A stretch of DNA of 64,000 nt from Trichoplax adhaerens (Eukaryota > Placozoa > Uniplacotomia > Trichoplacea > Trichoplacidae). Position 1 is the first letter of the stretch, and the number at the start of each line of letters is the position of its first letter. The stretch lies in contig NW_002060955.1 in the NCBI RefSeq assembly GCF_000150275.1, forward strand, positions 937,225 through 1,001,224, in the 5' to 3' direction. A program made the position numbers and the translations under genes. Below, in pieces: positions 25,628 through 40,300 of the stretch. The notes below the pieces were generated by a model. The model ran no database searches. It was given only the letters and a program-made list of their open reading frames with translations, and had not been told where the DNA came from.

Positions 25628-28600
25628 CTACAATTCTGATATAAAAATTATGCGCCTATAGCCACAGATTTACCATTGCACATGAAAGTTTACATCGAAA
25701 CCCATAACGTATTGTAATTAAAGTGCCAGAATTAGATTTCTATGAAATTTATGATTGTAATACTTTCAAAAATATGGCTAGCTTTTGGACAAGTTAAAAA
25801 TCATTGCATAATTTATCATTATGCAACTAGCTAAATACACTTTTCAGCTTCAATGTCGCAAAACTGCCGCAGTGATAACATTTACATTTCGTTGTTGTGA
25901 AAATTAAATTAATATCGTAAAGATCTCTCAACTTAAGTAGAGAAACACTATATTTAACAGCACCAATATTGTACTATTAAATTTTTCACTTTTATGTCTG
26001 AAATAATTACTGGTACATGACTAGTGAATACTACGCAAATACACCTATTAAGTATTAGTAAATTCATTTTAGCTGTTACTATTGCTATTTCTATTTGATT
26101 AATGTTAATTCGTCACATAATTTTTCTGATAAATTTTGCTTTGGATAAAATTCTACAACTTCATAGAAGGATTAAATAGCACCAAATATATAAGAACTTG
26201 TCAAGTTTAGTTTACTGTTTCGATCGCATTTTTATCAATATTAAATAACCATATTGGTCTTTCATTCTAACGTAGTATATCATTTGATGAGGACTATAAA
26301 TTTAAAATTCAATATTAAATAAATTTTCTGACATGGCGATTGCGATATTTTGTCGTAAGCGAAAGTATCCCTTAAAAATCTTTTTTTAAATAATATAGAA
26401 CTTTATGAAGAAATAAAATATTTAAATACAGTAGTATCCTAAGTCATTTCATTGAGACCTGATTGACTGTAACACCCCTTTTAAAAACTCAAGACGACAG
26501 CGATCATTTTCCTTCGAGAAATCGAAAATAAAGTTTCCTATCCGAATGTTAGCTAAATGATAATGACTACCAATCGAGAAAAATTACATTAAAGAATTCT
26601 AATTTTTCGGGATAGGATAGCCAAAGTGAATTACCGGACTTAATTTAATCTTACTGGTAAGTATGTTAAAAAGGATAGCGTATTGGTAGCACGATTTGGG
26701 TCTTAATAACTAAGATTTAAATAGAATCACTTATTATATTACGATGACACAAGCTGTTTATGCTTTATGAATCTTTGAAGTAGATATTACACGAAAGAAG
26801 TCATTTAGGTTAAACTTGGTAATACCTTAACAAATACTAGCAATGTAGATAACGAGATTGTTCCACTTTACAGCTTAGTCCAACATGTTTGTGACTGCTT
26901 ATTAGGCCACTTGAACTTAAATAAAACCATTTTACTCTAGGTGTTAATCTTTAATTGAGGATTACGCTCGTAGTTGTTCCTTTATGTATATATACATTAA
27001 TGTGTTACAGTAAATATTACTAATCCGAAGAGTGATGTTAGTTTTGAATATCAGAATCTGAATTTATAGGAATCAATTTATTTCCCAGTCATGATTAGAA
27101 CGACTACATATTCTGATATTACGAGCGAATCCACTTAAATTTATAACTGAATGAATAGATAGAACTTAATCTGTACGATCTAACATTAAGGTTAACTACT
27201 AATAGTAGTAATAGCGATGACACTTTAAAATTTTACAGTTAGCGATTGAAAAGGTTTTAGTTCTAAGTGTTACTTAATAGCATGATCCAAATGATATTTA
27301 AGTGGTCCATTGGTTGAGTAATTAATTATCATCACTCTTTAAATTCTTAGTTTTGATATCATTCTACAACATTGAAATAAAAGGTAATAGACTGATGGTA
27401 TTTATGGTGAAATTCAATGTAATATATTAATCTTTTAAAATACACGCGATAGCTAAGTTCGTTTTATTCTACTATTAGTATATTTATGATAACATAAGTT
27501 AGACACAGATCCCCCCCCCCAAAAATCATAAAATTAGTAAGCAAGCCGTAGATAACTTTCAGTGCTAAATAATGGTTTTAAAAATCCTTAATTTCTCACT
27601 GAATCAAATAGGTGTTTTGAGTAGAGATATTTCAATTTCACATTAAGTGTCAGGAAAACAATATTAGAACTCAATCATAGATGAAGGTAAATATATACTA
27701 ATGTCCCGTTTCATTGTTTATAAGGTTATAAACCAACTTACTATATTTAATTTCAGACTTGATATGTCCTTTTCAACAAATATCTGCTATGGAGGATTTG
27801 CTGTGATGACTTCAATCTACTTCGATATAGAAATACTTTGGATTTATGTTGTAATAGGATTAGAAATTTAGTTCTATCTTACTGTTCATTCTCTTCTTTT
27901 TCTAGTTTCTTTATCTAAACGAATGGGTATGCGTTCTCATTATCACACATATTTTACATTTTAAGGCTTGTGTTCATCATAAATTACTAAGCAAAGAAAC
28001 AAACTGAATAAAAAATGACTTCTTGATCTACTGACCATGAATTAAGCTTATCAATTTCTTCTTATTTCTTTATTTACAGTTATATAAAATTCTAAGAAGT
28101 TTCATCAATATTTAATGAAACAATTATCTTATGAAATCGTAAATAATTTATATATTTCGACTTTTTTTGTTTAGTACAAGGCATGAAATAATGATATACA
28201 ATATGAAAGACAACATCATTTATCAGTTTCGTCCGTACTGCGGAAAATCGAGACTGTGCTTTTAATATGGTAAAATAAAAGCTGACATAGGTAATTGTCA
28301 AAGCTGACAGTAATGCTAATACAAGGTTTAGAAATGTATCAAATAGTTTAATAGCCATATAAAATAGCCATAATCGGAAGAATTAAATTCAACATAGGAT
28401 AATTATGATGAAGCTCGTTAGGTATTAAGTAAAATATTAACCCTGGTACGCGTTTTTAATCATTGATTTTATTTACTATTAATCCCAATTATGTATTGCT
28501 GCAATTAGCCAGTTATCCATTATTAGAAATGGATCATACTTGATGTATAAAAGTTGAAACTAACGCAGCTCGTTCTTTATAGGCACTTTCGCAGCTTTTA

Positions 28601-31425
28601 TGTGACATTAATCATCGTTTGCTGCATCCTAATACTTCAGGGACAAGAATTTCAACTCTAGAAATGACAGTATTTTTGTAATGCTGATTGCAACTTAAAC
28701 TTGACAAAATGATGAATAATGTGCTGTAGTTCATGACCATCGATAATTACAAAAGATCTTCATTATAGTAACAATTATACAATTATTTATATGTGATGAA
28801 GGTACGAAATAGCTATTTCATTTACGAACATTTTCGAATTAGGCAATTATTCTTGCCTGGAATCTACGTGGCGAACTGAATTTTATTTAAATTACTTATT
28901 ACCTTTTCACGAAGTAATAAGTTGGATATCCAAAGACTATTTTTACTAGGCTAATTTAAAATATATGTATTCGTTTAAGAATAAGATTTCCTCTTCTTAA
29001 GTATGATAAGTTCGAATTTAATTCTTGAAACTAGATGACGTCCATTCTATAAAAAATTTCTACTTCCAAGTCAAAACGACTCGGCAATGGTAGAATTAAT
29101 ACTTGATGATATAAAACGATACAATCCCAGCTTTTATCAGACAACAATACAAAACTTGCAATAAGGTCAAACCATAAATTTCTCTCTGATTCCTCAATTT
29201 GCATTCATTTCCGATAGATTTGGAACAACTAAATTCTTCCGAAGTATAATTTTAATTACTATTCCTAGAAATGCTATTCATCAAGGTTGAAGATAGAATC
29301 TTATTTGATCAAGATCATAGAATAGTAATTAATTATAATTTATCGGAAGCATAAATATCAGTTTCCTTCGTAAAATTGATGTACTTATAGCTGTTATAGA
29401 GTAAATTTTATATACACGTATGTGAGGTTGATAGATCAAGAATCTTCAAAACTTTAGAAAATTAAGATTTATTGAACAAAACCTCCTTTACGAAGATACT
29501 ACGTAATCGATTAGCTGAGGACCTCTAACGAGAAAGAACGATCTTACTATGCTAAACTACTCGCTTATATACTTTTCCGCGTTTACAGTCTTAGCACCTT
29601 ACTTACTACACACTTCAGTATTAGCATCTCAAATACAGGATAGTTTACACCTTTCATGTGAAGCTCTAGTGTGAGCACTGTAGCTCTCCTCTTCAAAAGG
29701 ATTACAGTTACTAAGCTAGCTATATTTAATATTGTTACAACTTCCAAATTTTATAACAAGTACTAGATCTGCACTCAGCAAGGAGACCCAGTAATTAAGT
29801 TGAAGAACTAACTTTATTGTTAAAATAATGGGTTTATATACTTTCTTTATTGTGACCTTTGATCTACTGGCGTAGATCACAAGATCATCACTAAGAGAAA
29901 GGTTTCCCTAGTTTAGACATTACAAACAGAATATCATACCGAATATGGCAACATGAGAATACATATCTAGATAACCTTAATATAGTACCATAACTACATC
30001 TATATACGTATGACGTGATAACATCGTGATATTTAACCATATATAGAAAGAAGGTAACATACTAATTATGTAACTATCACAAAACGTGACAAATACTTAA
30101 GCTTCTAACGAGAATATCTATTACATGTTGAACACAACACCTACGGTAGACATTACTAAATATATCATCAACTTAGAATACAATATTACACTGTCTTACA
30201 ACATAATTTTTCAGAATTAATCTAAGAGAGTAGCGAAATTCAATTGTCTATGATACCTATATGTTTTTAATAGATTGCGGCATAGTTTTAGAATATCATC
30301 TATGCATTGATAATTATGGTTAATGTTGATATCTAGTTACCATGAATTAGTTCATTTTTTAATAAAAGTTGGGTTCAATTATATCCAGCATGAGTTTTAC
30401 GGTTTCTAATGACGTTCTAGTGATTGCAAGCTTATCATTACCTAAAGTTTGTACTAAATGTAGATGTTGGGGAGAAAGTTCCTGAAAGTAGACTCGTGGC
30501 GAGTAATTTACTTCAGTAATTTTAATTTTGTCATTGCAAATTCCGTAGATAGAATTTAATTAGCATATGGCATAGCAGAATTCAGAGTTAATGTGAGATT
30601 GAATTGAGAACATATAAATGTAAGGATATATTTGATGCAAGAAAGGTTTAGGTTTTAATATTAGAGTACAATTTTTACAATGTTACGAAAAGATATATAT
30701 TGAAAGAGCATAGCTTGATATTAAAAACGAGTACAATAAGTACAGCTAGACCGTAGTTAGTTTGACACCATTTGTATACCAATACCTAAGTACAAATACT
30801 AACTAATCTCGCTATATTAGTAAATCCTTTTTCCACTATTCCGGTAAACTATTACAGTTAATGATTGATTATTAATAGCAGAGTGGAGCTACGGTTCGCT
30901 GATTTCTATTCCGGTTCACTGATGTCGATGTCGCAATATACTTAAATTTACTACTTCATTGAGCATCGCTTGTTAGTAAATGTTGTGCGACTGCAAGAGA
31001 CTATGATTGTCACAAAATATCCGGCGGTAAATTGCCGTCAAAAGCCATGAAAGTTCATTAGTAAATATCGCATTTTAGAGGAAGTTGTCGGCAATTGAAT
31101 ATTATTGGTCAGCTCTGAATAAAACAAAACCGTTTACCGATTTGCAGTTTAATTCTTTGTTAGAATTCATTGTAAAATTGGGACTTAGCATTGATTTAAT
31201 ACAGTATTACGATATATCGGACAACAAATGACGATAAAGGAATATATAATTAGAACTAATGACAGGAATTAATGACAAAACTTAAAAGTACTGCAGTACC
31301 TATTATTTCTAGCTAACTAGAATAAATCTGGCTACATCCTCTAAGAGGCAAACCTGTAACCAAACAACAACTACCATGAGGCTCTTTCTAATATTCAATA
31401 TCTGTCAACAATGTGTTTCCTTCAC
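25628..31425. other. Long non-coding stretch (intron or intergenic)
   Basis: If the exon at 31426-31544 belongs to the RhoGEF gene, this is a 5.8-kb intron; otherwise it is upstream flank. A run of ten C residues lies at 27511-27520. A frame at 28092-28358 (minus) has a hydrophobic start but no splice partner or recognisable domain, and an exon-like frame at 31079-31171 (plus) is isolated. I see no transposon, RNA gene or convincing exon otherwise. Confidence 0.45.
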
Positions 31426-31544
31426 CTGAGCAGGTAAATTGCGTTTCAATTATACTAAGATTGAATTCCTGAACCGCAGTAGAGATAAATTCCACAACGC
31501 CTACTCTGTTTTTTATATCTCTAGTTTCATAAAAACGCGTTGTT
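31426..31544 (-). CDS. Candidate upstream exon (ubiquitin-like/Ras-binding-like) of the RhoGEF
   Basis: On the minus strand an acceptor at 31545-31546 and a donor after 31426 frame a 39-codon piece containing NRVGVVEFISTAVQEF and NLSIIETQF, with balanced composition unlike the surrounding noise. It ends in phase 1, which matches the exon at 25590-25627 (phase-1 acceptor, giving IFTDGLD). Human PLEKHG5 has a Ras-binding/ubiquitin-like segment before its DH domain, and this helix-then-strand pattern could be its middle part. An ACT-like domain is another reading. The upstream partner exon was not found, so the link to the RhoGEF is inference. Confidence 0.45.
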
Positions 31545-34397
31545 CTAATTATCTACTAGAATTTTACGCTTCCTTTTTACGTTTACTTAATTATTATAAG
31601 ATATTGATATAATGTATTGCGCAGTATTATTTCTTTCTGGTGTTTAGCCAGGTCAGTTAATGGATTACTGGACTTTTTGGTATAAGTCAGCCGGAAGCTT
31701 CAATACTGTAAGCCTATTTACAGCTAAAGTGATTAATAGTCAGATATTAGACAGATGTTCTCTATAGGAAAATTTTATTATCTAAATCTAAACTGCTGTG
31801 GATAACTGCAATGGTATATCGTTATCTCCTATTTATTTACTATTTGTTTTAATGTATGAAATTTAATTTAAATAAATAAGTGCCCTAATAAGGCTTCGAC
31901 TTTGTCCAGAAGAATGATTCCCGGCAAATCACTTATCAATTACCTTTTTAATCTAGTAAAGCTCTGTCTATCACCAAATATAATTTTACGGCTTATCGAA
32001 CCTACTTTTTCTGTTATCTAATTGTACTGTTGTAGCTACTTGCTATATTATGAGCAATTTACGAGAAGAAAAATGAGAAGAAAAATTTCAAAGAAAATAG
32101 GCGTGGATAGGATGCTCTATGTTCTAATGACTGCTATTAAAAAATTGACGAATACTATTATTACACCGGTCTTTAAGTAACTGACGGTTCACTTTCATCT
32201 ACTGTAAGTTTTATTCCTTGCTGTAGATAGCTCTACCACTGAATCTTCTATAACTTACTAAGACAAAGAATGTTTAAGACATTAGTCTCTAGTAGATTCA
32301 GATAAGAACCGATACAGTATAATGAAAAGCATACAGTATTTATTTACAACAAAAACCAACTTATCAAACAGTAAAGAATTGCAACTAAGTAATCGTATGA
32401 CGTGAACTCTTTACAATGTCACCGCAAATTTGACTGGTGCAACTCATGTAATAATTCTATGCTAGACATATATACGATTACGCCAATAAATTCTATTTTA
32501 TATGATGTTATAGTGTTATAACACTGAATTTCAGAAATTAGATAGTAAATAGTAATGTTTATGTAGGGCAGTTTTGTTGGTTAGATTTATCTAGTCAGTT
32601 TCTGTTGAGACAATTTATATTTTTAATATATCGTTGGATTTTCGTGAGACAGCAAAACTGAAATTCATAGTCATATAATGGTGATAAGAATAATTTACAT
32701 ATAGCTCGAATGACTATGATCGTAACTAACTAAAGATGGATTATTTATTTTAAGAATATTCCGTATATGGACGTAACGTAATCCGATTATCATGAATAAA
32801 TTATTGGATATTTATGTTCGATAATACTTTTGTCTTCATTAATTGGCGGTACATAGGATCAATATCAAATCTATTGGAAGGCTTTAAAGCCAATCATGTT
32901 ATCTAGAACTTATAAACTATTGCCGAAATATGCATAAATTGCAGTATATTATGTCATAAAGGTAATTCTAGAAAAACTGTGTTTGATCTGACTACGTCGT
33001 GTTCAAATCTCGTTCATTGGAGTGATTCTTTCGATAGAGTAGGCATTATTACCTAAGTCCATTAATTGTCATCATGCACAATTTCATTTATTCAAAAATT
33101 TTAAAATCCTTATAAACTAGTTTATTTTATATCTGTTAATTAGTAAACATCGCGTTACATTCATGGTACTCTACTGCTCCTATTAATTAACTTAATATCA
33201 TTTTTGGATTGAGAGGAGGGTTTCCTTGTCTTTGACATGAGCATGTATTCATAGATTCTCAAATTTTATTTGCGATAATTATGTTACTGTTATGATCAGT
33301 CTTAACTGACCACATCATTTACCTTAACAACCATTTCCCACCGGCGAAATTTTAAATTTTTGGCGCAAAGAAAATTGTAATACAACATAAGTTCATATAT
33401 TAGATTATAGTAAATTAAGTCGAGATGACCTAGAACTATGACAATATTTGTTTGAAATTTAGAAGTTAGTTAGTAATGGAGAATAATCACACTATTGCTA
33501 CTTGATTTAAATAGATGGAAATATTTTTATAATTAGATTTTATTATCAAATTACTTTTTTAAAATACTAACAAAATAATTTCCAGGTCTATGCAGGATTA
33601 ATATTAACATCTCACATGAATTTGCCATGCTTTAAGTTAATTATCACCCTATTAAAGTAATTTCATGAAAATGGTATTGGATTAAATGGATACAGTAATT
33701 GTTCTGTAAAAACCTCGAAAGTGCTGATCTGCAGGGGAACATAATATCGGGAATGTTGTACTTGTAGTACATTATAAGACAAAAAGACTGGATTATGATG
33801 TAATGATACATACGGTAGCTATGAAAGCATTCTTTATTTTTTGATTCCAATTCGATGATTGCCAATATATGATTTTCGTTAGCAGATAAATATTAAGTAT
33901 TAGTTAATGCATATCATGATGTATCACATTATATGAAACTATATTAAAGATTGCTAGGATAGAAGTGACGAACGATCTTGTGAATATCTTATTACGTAAT
34001 CATGGTTAGATATTTCAATGCTGCGTGCTCAAAATTTATTGAGTTATTACCTAGTATTCTGTTAGATTTGAATGTAGAACGATATCGATTATAATTTTAG
34101 AACGATTTAAAGTTAACAATTTATTTATTAATTAGTCTAATCATGTTAAAATAAATAAATCGTAAAAATGAGCAACGTATAAGAAATATATTTTCATTAT
34201 CGATATGGTTAGGTTTAAATTAATTGATTAGTGTACTTTTGAGAATATTTGCAATATCAGTTCATCGTACAATTACATTGCCATGCAAATTTATGAACAC
34301 TTTCATTCCAGGGAGTAAAACTTGAATTTCGAATCATAATTCCTTTCTCTGATACTAAAATTTTAAGAATGTTTTATGAATTTAGATTTATTAATTA
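31545..34397. other. Stretch without a firm gene
   Basis: Lies between the candidate RhoGEF exon and the 3' end of the extracellular-protein gene. AATAAA-type signals for the latter (minus strand) are seen at 34387-34392, only a few bases past its stop, and at 34120-34129. A small GC-richer patch at 33311-33360 (minus: ATG followed three codons later by AAG and a gtaaat donor) might be a first exon of the RhoGEF, but its phase (0) does not fit the exon at 31426-31544. Nothing else is supported. Confidence 0.4.
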
Positions 34398-37300
34398 TTA
34401 ATATATTCTAGATAACATAATCTCCAGCGACGTACGAATATAGCATAATTGCGATAAATTTATTAATTCGCCTACAGTGATCAGGTTTAAGTTTGATCAT
34501 AAAGGTAAAAAAATAGAACATTTATATGACAAATACAATAATTTCTTGTATTTAGACAAGCATTTACATATTTTAATCACCGTACCTCCTAGTTGTTTAC
34601 CATCAGGTAAATTGTGAACATGTGGTAAAGTCGGTACTTCTGGTAATTCTTCTGAAATATTAATAGCAGGAGTATAATTGGAGCTGCTTTGGATTTGCCG
34701 GTCTGGTATTGATCCCCATGCTGAATAGCTTTCGATATTTCTCATACAAATTTTTCCATTTCTTGATACAACAAATAAAGTAGACATACTACGACCAGCA
34801 ATATTACCAATCATTGGATCCAAATCTAAGTAAAATAGAAGTATTGTATCATCCTATTTACGTATTTTTTATTGATTACCTCGATGGTTAATTTATTTCA
34901 TCACTAATCAATAAACTGCACAAATTATTAATTATTCTAATAAAGCTATTTAAGCTTTTCTTTCAACCCATCTGTCACGGTACGCCGTTACTAATTAAGT
35001 AACTGTAAATTAATGAATGCTTATGAATAGATAAGATAAGGTTATGTGCTATGTTTTAATGCGCTTGTAGCTGATAATAGGATGGTAGAAATGAGATAAA
35101 AATAGAAGTTAGCAGTTAATTTACTGTAGGTTTATAAGGTATGTTAATCTCTAAAAATTGAGCTGTATATGGATGAAGATTAAGCGTCTTAACACCTGAT
35201 AGCTTGTAGCTATCTAAGTCTGAGAATATCGACATGTATATTTAGTAATGGTATTATACTAATTAATGTAACTTGTAAAGCATGAATTCTCACTCGTTAA
35301 TATTGGGATTCACTGTAGAAACCTATTTAAGCGCGTGTGTTTGTAGAATAAAGAAGGTAATTGCTCAAGAAACGGCAAGACTCATATCGCGAAGAATAGT
35401 GTAATAATTAGTCAGTTGTCTGTGGAGATCAGCCGAGAAATCGAGTTCTCAAATACTTCTCTCATAGAAACTGAAAGTACTGGGAGAAATAGCCCAAGTT
35501 TTAAGTAACTACACTAGAGTTCTTTACTTTCCTTTGCCACAAGTGAGGGTTGTGACACCATCATTCATGCATTACTCTCGGAGATGATAACATTTAGATC
35601 ATTGTTGCATTTCAAATGCCTTAGGTATTTCATATTAATTATTTAGTCTTTGTTTATGATAATAAGTTGTTGTCTAGTAAACATATTATATATTTATAAC
35701 TATAGAAATGTTGTCTCATAGATAATCTATACTAGAGTGGTGTTATTACCTATCAATTTTGAGCCATTAAAATAAATGCAACGATTTTTCCATCTAGAAA
35801 TAATTTCAACAAAAATACTAACGCTTAGTGAATAGAGTACAAGTGAGCATGGCATTAGAATTAAATTACTTATATAGACAAATGCATAGATTCTGTATAA
35901 TAAATAGCCTGTATTACATATTTGTTCATCACACTATTCTCAATAATGGAGTAACAAAACTCCTTTCAATTAATAAGCTAGAAATTACCCCAATTTCATA
36001 TTTTCTCGCGTACAAGCAAAAAATCCATTTTCATATACTAAATAATCGCGAAAATGAAATTCTGGAAGAAAAGGGAATTGTTTGAGGTTATAAACAATTA
36101 AACAATAGAATACTTCCTGTTATGAGAAAAATTCGTAAATATCACCATTAATTATATAGCTAACCTGGTAAATTTCCAGAAGGTACGGCAGATGAATTAG
36201 CAATTGTAAATAGGGTGTTTTCCTCTGTATTATTATTAAGACATAAACAAAATTTGATGAGTACGAATTCAATGGCAACACATAAAGTAATTAAAATTTT
36301 AGTGGTTTACTAGCGTTCACCTTGATGTATAAAAGATACCGACATTGCAATTCTTGGTATATAGATTTTTTCGTTGTTGATCGGATTTTCGTAGTAGCTG
36401 TTAATAATTAAAATCAGATTCTGAACTGGATCTTGATTAATCTTTTTCTTCATGGTGACGTTAAATACGACTATCTCTTTTAATTCTAGACTCCTTAACT
36501 AGGATATAGCAGAAAAAATGAAAAAGACAATATTACTGATAAATGAGATGTATTAAGTAGAATACCTTCTTAATGGTGTAAAGAAGTGGCATCTTACCCA
36601 CAAATTGAATGTGTGCACTGAAAATTCGGATTGATAAAGTGACGTTGAAACATTGCTAGCACATGAAATCCCTCCCATATAGTGAGGAATTAACCATTTC
36701 ATGGTTATGTTATTTGCCTTCCAATTAGATACTGTAGAATGTTGAATCCTTATTGTGTAATCAACAGTTTGCCTAATATAAAAAATACAAAGAGTTGTAG
36801 TCAAGTTCAGTATATAGCCTGTATATTATTAAATAAAAATGAATGATCTAAATACACTTTAATTGATTTAAGTTATAGCCATCCTTATAAAAGATTCAGC
36901 TTTAACAATGATCAGTGCCAACCTTGAGAATCTGATCAGTTACAATGACCGAATATATATACAGTAGATAAAACAGGTATTAACAAGATTTTATAGCAAA
37001 GCTAAAAATTTATCTCCGATTCTACAGGTTATCTACGTACTGTATTTATCTCGTACTTATACTGGAAATAGTAAAATTTATAAAGTATTTTACTGCGGAA
37101 GTAAAGATCTTATAAGTTAACATCGTATCATTTCAGGTTATTTACTATACTAAAATTATAATCAATCAAGTCAAAGATGGTAATTTTTAAACTGCTTCAA
37201 CAATGAACATATTAAATGACGATAAATTCAATACTCGAGTTAGTCACAGAATAGGGCAGTGGCAAGATTTTAATATCTATAATTATAGATACAGGTAACT

Positions 37301-40300
37301 TTTAAATCTTTGGTTATAATATTTATAAAATAAGTCCGATTGGTAGATTATATTCTCTTATGAGTTGTTGTTCTTGAACACCTGAGGTGCTAGCTTTAGC
37401 TGATCTGCTCCTAATTGGGTAACATTAATCATATTTAACTGATGTGTTTAGAAGAAGTATATATATATAAAGTACTGTAATAAAGTAAGAAATAATTTGG
37501 TTATGAATTTCCTTTTAATGTCTTGCTTTGAGTAGAACATGTTCCCGTTCATTTGAATGGGAACTTTACCACTAGGAGTAATTGTAAATACTTTCATTTA
37601 GGCTGCTTTGCTCAAGATGTGTCGTATTAAAGTAGTAGAGCATACAAACACCAGAAGGTCTTGTAATACCATAGGCTCGTCGCTTTTTACATTCATTACG
37701 TACTTTAGTTGGCAATAGAATTATACACGTAGTTCTTAGGGAGGTTTATAGTTATCATGAATGTGCTCTTTTAACAAATATTAAGAAAATTATGCTACAG
37801 CATTGAAAATTTTTTGGTTTTAGTACAGTACGTTTTTTTTTGCAAAAGTTACATATTAAACGGAATGCTTCTAGGCAAAAACTTTACATCTATCGTTACG
37901 TGAGTGGCCAGTAAATAATGCTCACTAACATTTGTTCTATTGGTTCTGTGGCGTTATGGCTGCTATCAAACTTCAAATCTGGAGCATAAGATGTCAAATT
38001 ATGGATCGCGATATAGACTGCTGATTTTGAAGTTAGAACCGCATTAGGCCCCGCAATAACATTACACTGTATCCAGTAATGATTATGGTTATAATTAGTA
38101 GTGATTGCTGCTAGTTTGACTGTGAAAGATATGCTGATATTCCTATCTTCCATGGATGCATGCTTAGGTGATGAAGCCATTCCAAAATTTAAAATACCCC
38201 TACATTCAAGAAGTTAAAGCGAAATACCAAATTTAATTTTGTAATTTTGAGTGAGCATTAAAGAAACCGTAACAATGAAAAGTACAATAAAAAGATGAAC
38301 TTGGCAATACATTACTTTGTCTTAGCTGCAATTGCATCTAGATCATTATTATGGTATGTAAATAAATTATTCCATGAATTACTATAGACAGCATTGCCAA
38401 CACTATCGACTTGTGCATGAACCAGTTCCAAAATTGCTTCACCTCTTGAGGCATATATTTCAATAGTGTAATTGCTTGGAATAGGAATAGTTGTGATTTG
38501 AAGGTTAAATTCAACTTCTTGTTGTAAGTCGGTAATATTAGTTGATGTGTCAGGGCTTATAGTAATAATTGGCGATTCCGTATAGTCTATTGGATTGCTT
38601 ATAGTTTTAGCAAAATATGCAATTGAAGCGACATCAGAGTAAGTTATTTCCAATGAACATTGCAGCGTATCATTAGGATTAACGATAGGAGAAACTGTCA
38701 TACTAATCCAACCTACATCAGAAATGAATATAGTGCACATCTTTAATGGTTCAAATTTAATAGGATGAATTAATTGCTTGTTGGTTTGCTTAAATAAATC
38801 CAGATATATACTGTAACATTTATTTAGGAAGATTAATTTTAAGTGGCTCTGCTAACTATATCAAGCAATCATTTACGAGTATTTATATGCTAAAGTTGGA
38901 CAATTTAGAACCATTTTATTGCTACAATTTCGAAATAGCTTAGAGAAGAGAAATGATTCAATCAATTTATAACTATTTTATCGTCAAATAGATAGGCAAA
39001 ACTAGTTTAAGTTTTTGCAGTAAATATTCTGAAATTTGTTGTGAGACAGAACAGTTTTATGACATTGCATTAACTAACCTGTAATCATTTTGTGAGCGGG
39101 TAGATTATCAACTGTGACATAGATGCTAGAGTTGACAATGTAACTGTCAACATCAATAGTTATATTACAATCACCACTGGAATTATACTGACATTTCTTA
39201 TTAGAAATATCCTCAATAGAAACTTGAATAGTGTTACCACCACCGATTTTTGGATTCAATTTAGGTTTTGGATCAAACAACTGTATCGAGATGTTTTTAG
39301 CCATTTTATGCTCCGTTATATTGGTGCAAATTGTGAAGTTAAAATATACAGTATCATTGGGCTGAAAATCATTCCCAACAGTAAAGGTTGCAAAATCAAT
39401 TTCTAGATAGTTGTTGCCAAAGTTATTACTTTCCGTAAAGATATCAACTTCTATTCCAGACGGTGTCGGTGCCTCTGTCGCAGGTTGTACGATATAGAGC
39501 GGCCATACCGTAGATTCGATTGATGAAGCTCCAATAGATATTGAAGTAGTGCTGTCTGGGTTGAGTTTATTAGTAAATGAAGGAGAAATGGAAAATTGAG
39601 ATTGAACTTGATTCCATGCTACAATAGAATTTGATACCATACTTGTTGCAGTAGTTGCCGAAGAAGTTGAAAGCGATAGCTGCGCAGTTTGCTCACTAAT
39701 AGAACTAGAAAGAAGAGCAGAAAAACTTGTAAAACTAATTGAATTAATCAGATTGCTGGTTATCTGCGCTGTTGATTCTGTATTGAAAGATTGTTTAGCT
39801 GATATTTGATGGGATAATTGTCCGCTTAATTCACTTAAACTCGATACTGTTAATGCGTTATTACTTATAGAACTACCGACAATTGTTGTAGCAAAAGTTG
39901 TCATGCTAGTGGCCCCAAGAGAAGAATCATCAGTTGTAGACGCAATGATGTTACTTAGAATGGATGTAGCTGAAGAAATAGCGCTGTTACTTTCTAATGA
40001 AGATGAATCAGTATTTAAAATATCTGTTGATTCACTGTTCGTAGTGTTAGTTGACATCGCGGACGAGAAAAGATTAATTTTATTTATCGATGGTGATATT
40101 TCAATGTTGCTGGTGGTTTGAGTTGCTTCATTGATTTCAGGCTATGACAAAAATCATTAAATTGATATTCGGCAATTTATTTGTTATGCAAAAGCTATCT
40201 TAAAGCATTAATTCAAATTTTAGATTAGATTTTCTGGCTTAAAACTATATAGTAAGTACGGTTATACTTTCGGATCTTATTTGGATACACGGTCTAATAG

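Noticed and set aside
28092-28358. Minus-strand 88-codon frame with a membrane-like start
   Set aside because: No partner exon in phase and no recognisable motif; length is not unusual for chance in this composition.
35828-36085. Plus-strand 85-codon frame
   Set aside because: Lies in an intron of the minus-strand extracellular-protein gene with no coding-like features.
38316-39079. Apparent second frame break between exons 39075-40141 and 38316-38810
   Set aside because: Resolved by using the gttaat donor at 39074, four bases after the first gttagt, which gives phase 2 and a continuous ITGYIYLDLFKQ.
39903-40121. Plus-strand frames opposite the extracellular-protein gene (also 39224-39406, 40281-40484, 40720-40932)
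   Set aside because: Antisense shadows of strongly supported minus-strand exons.
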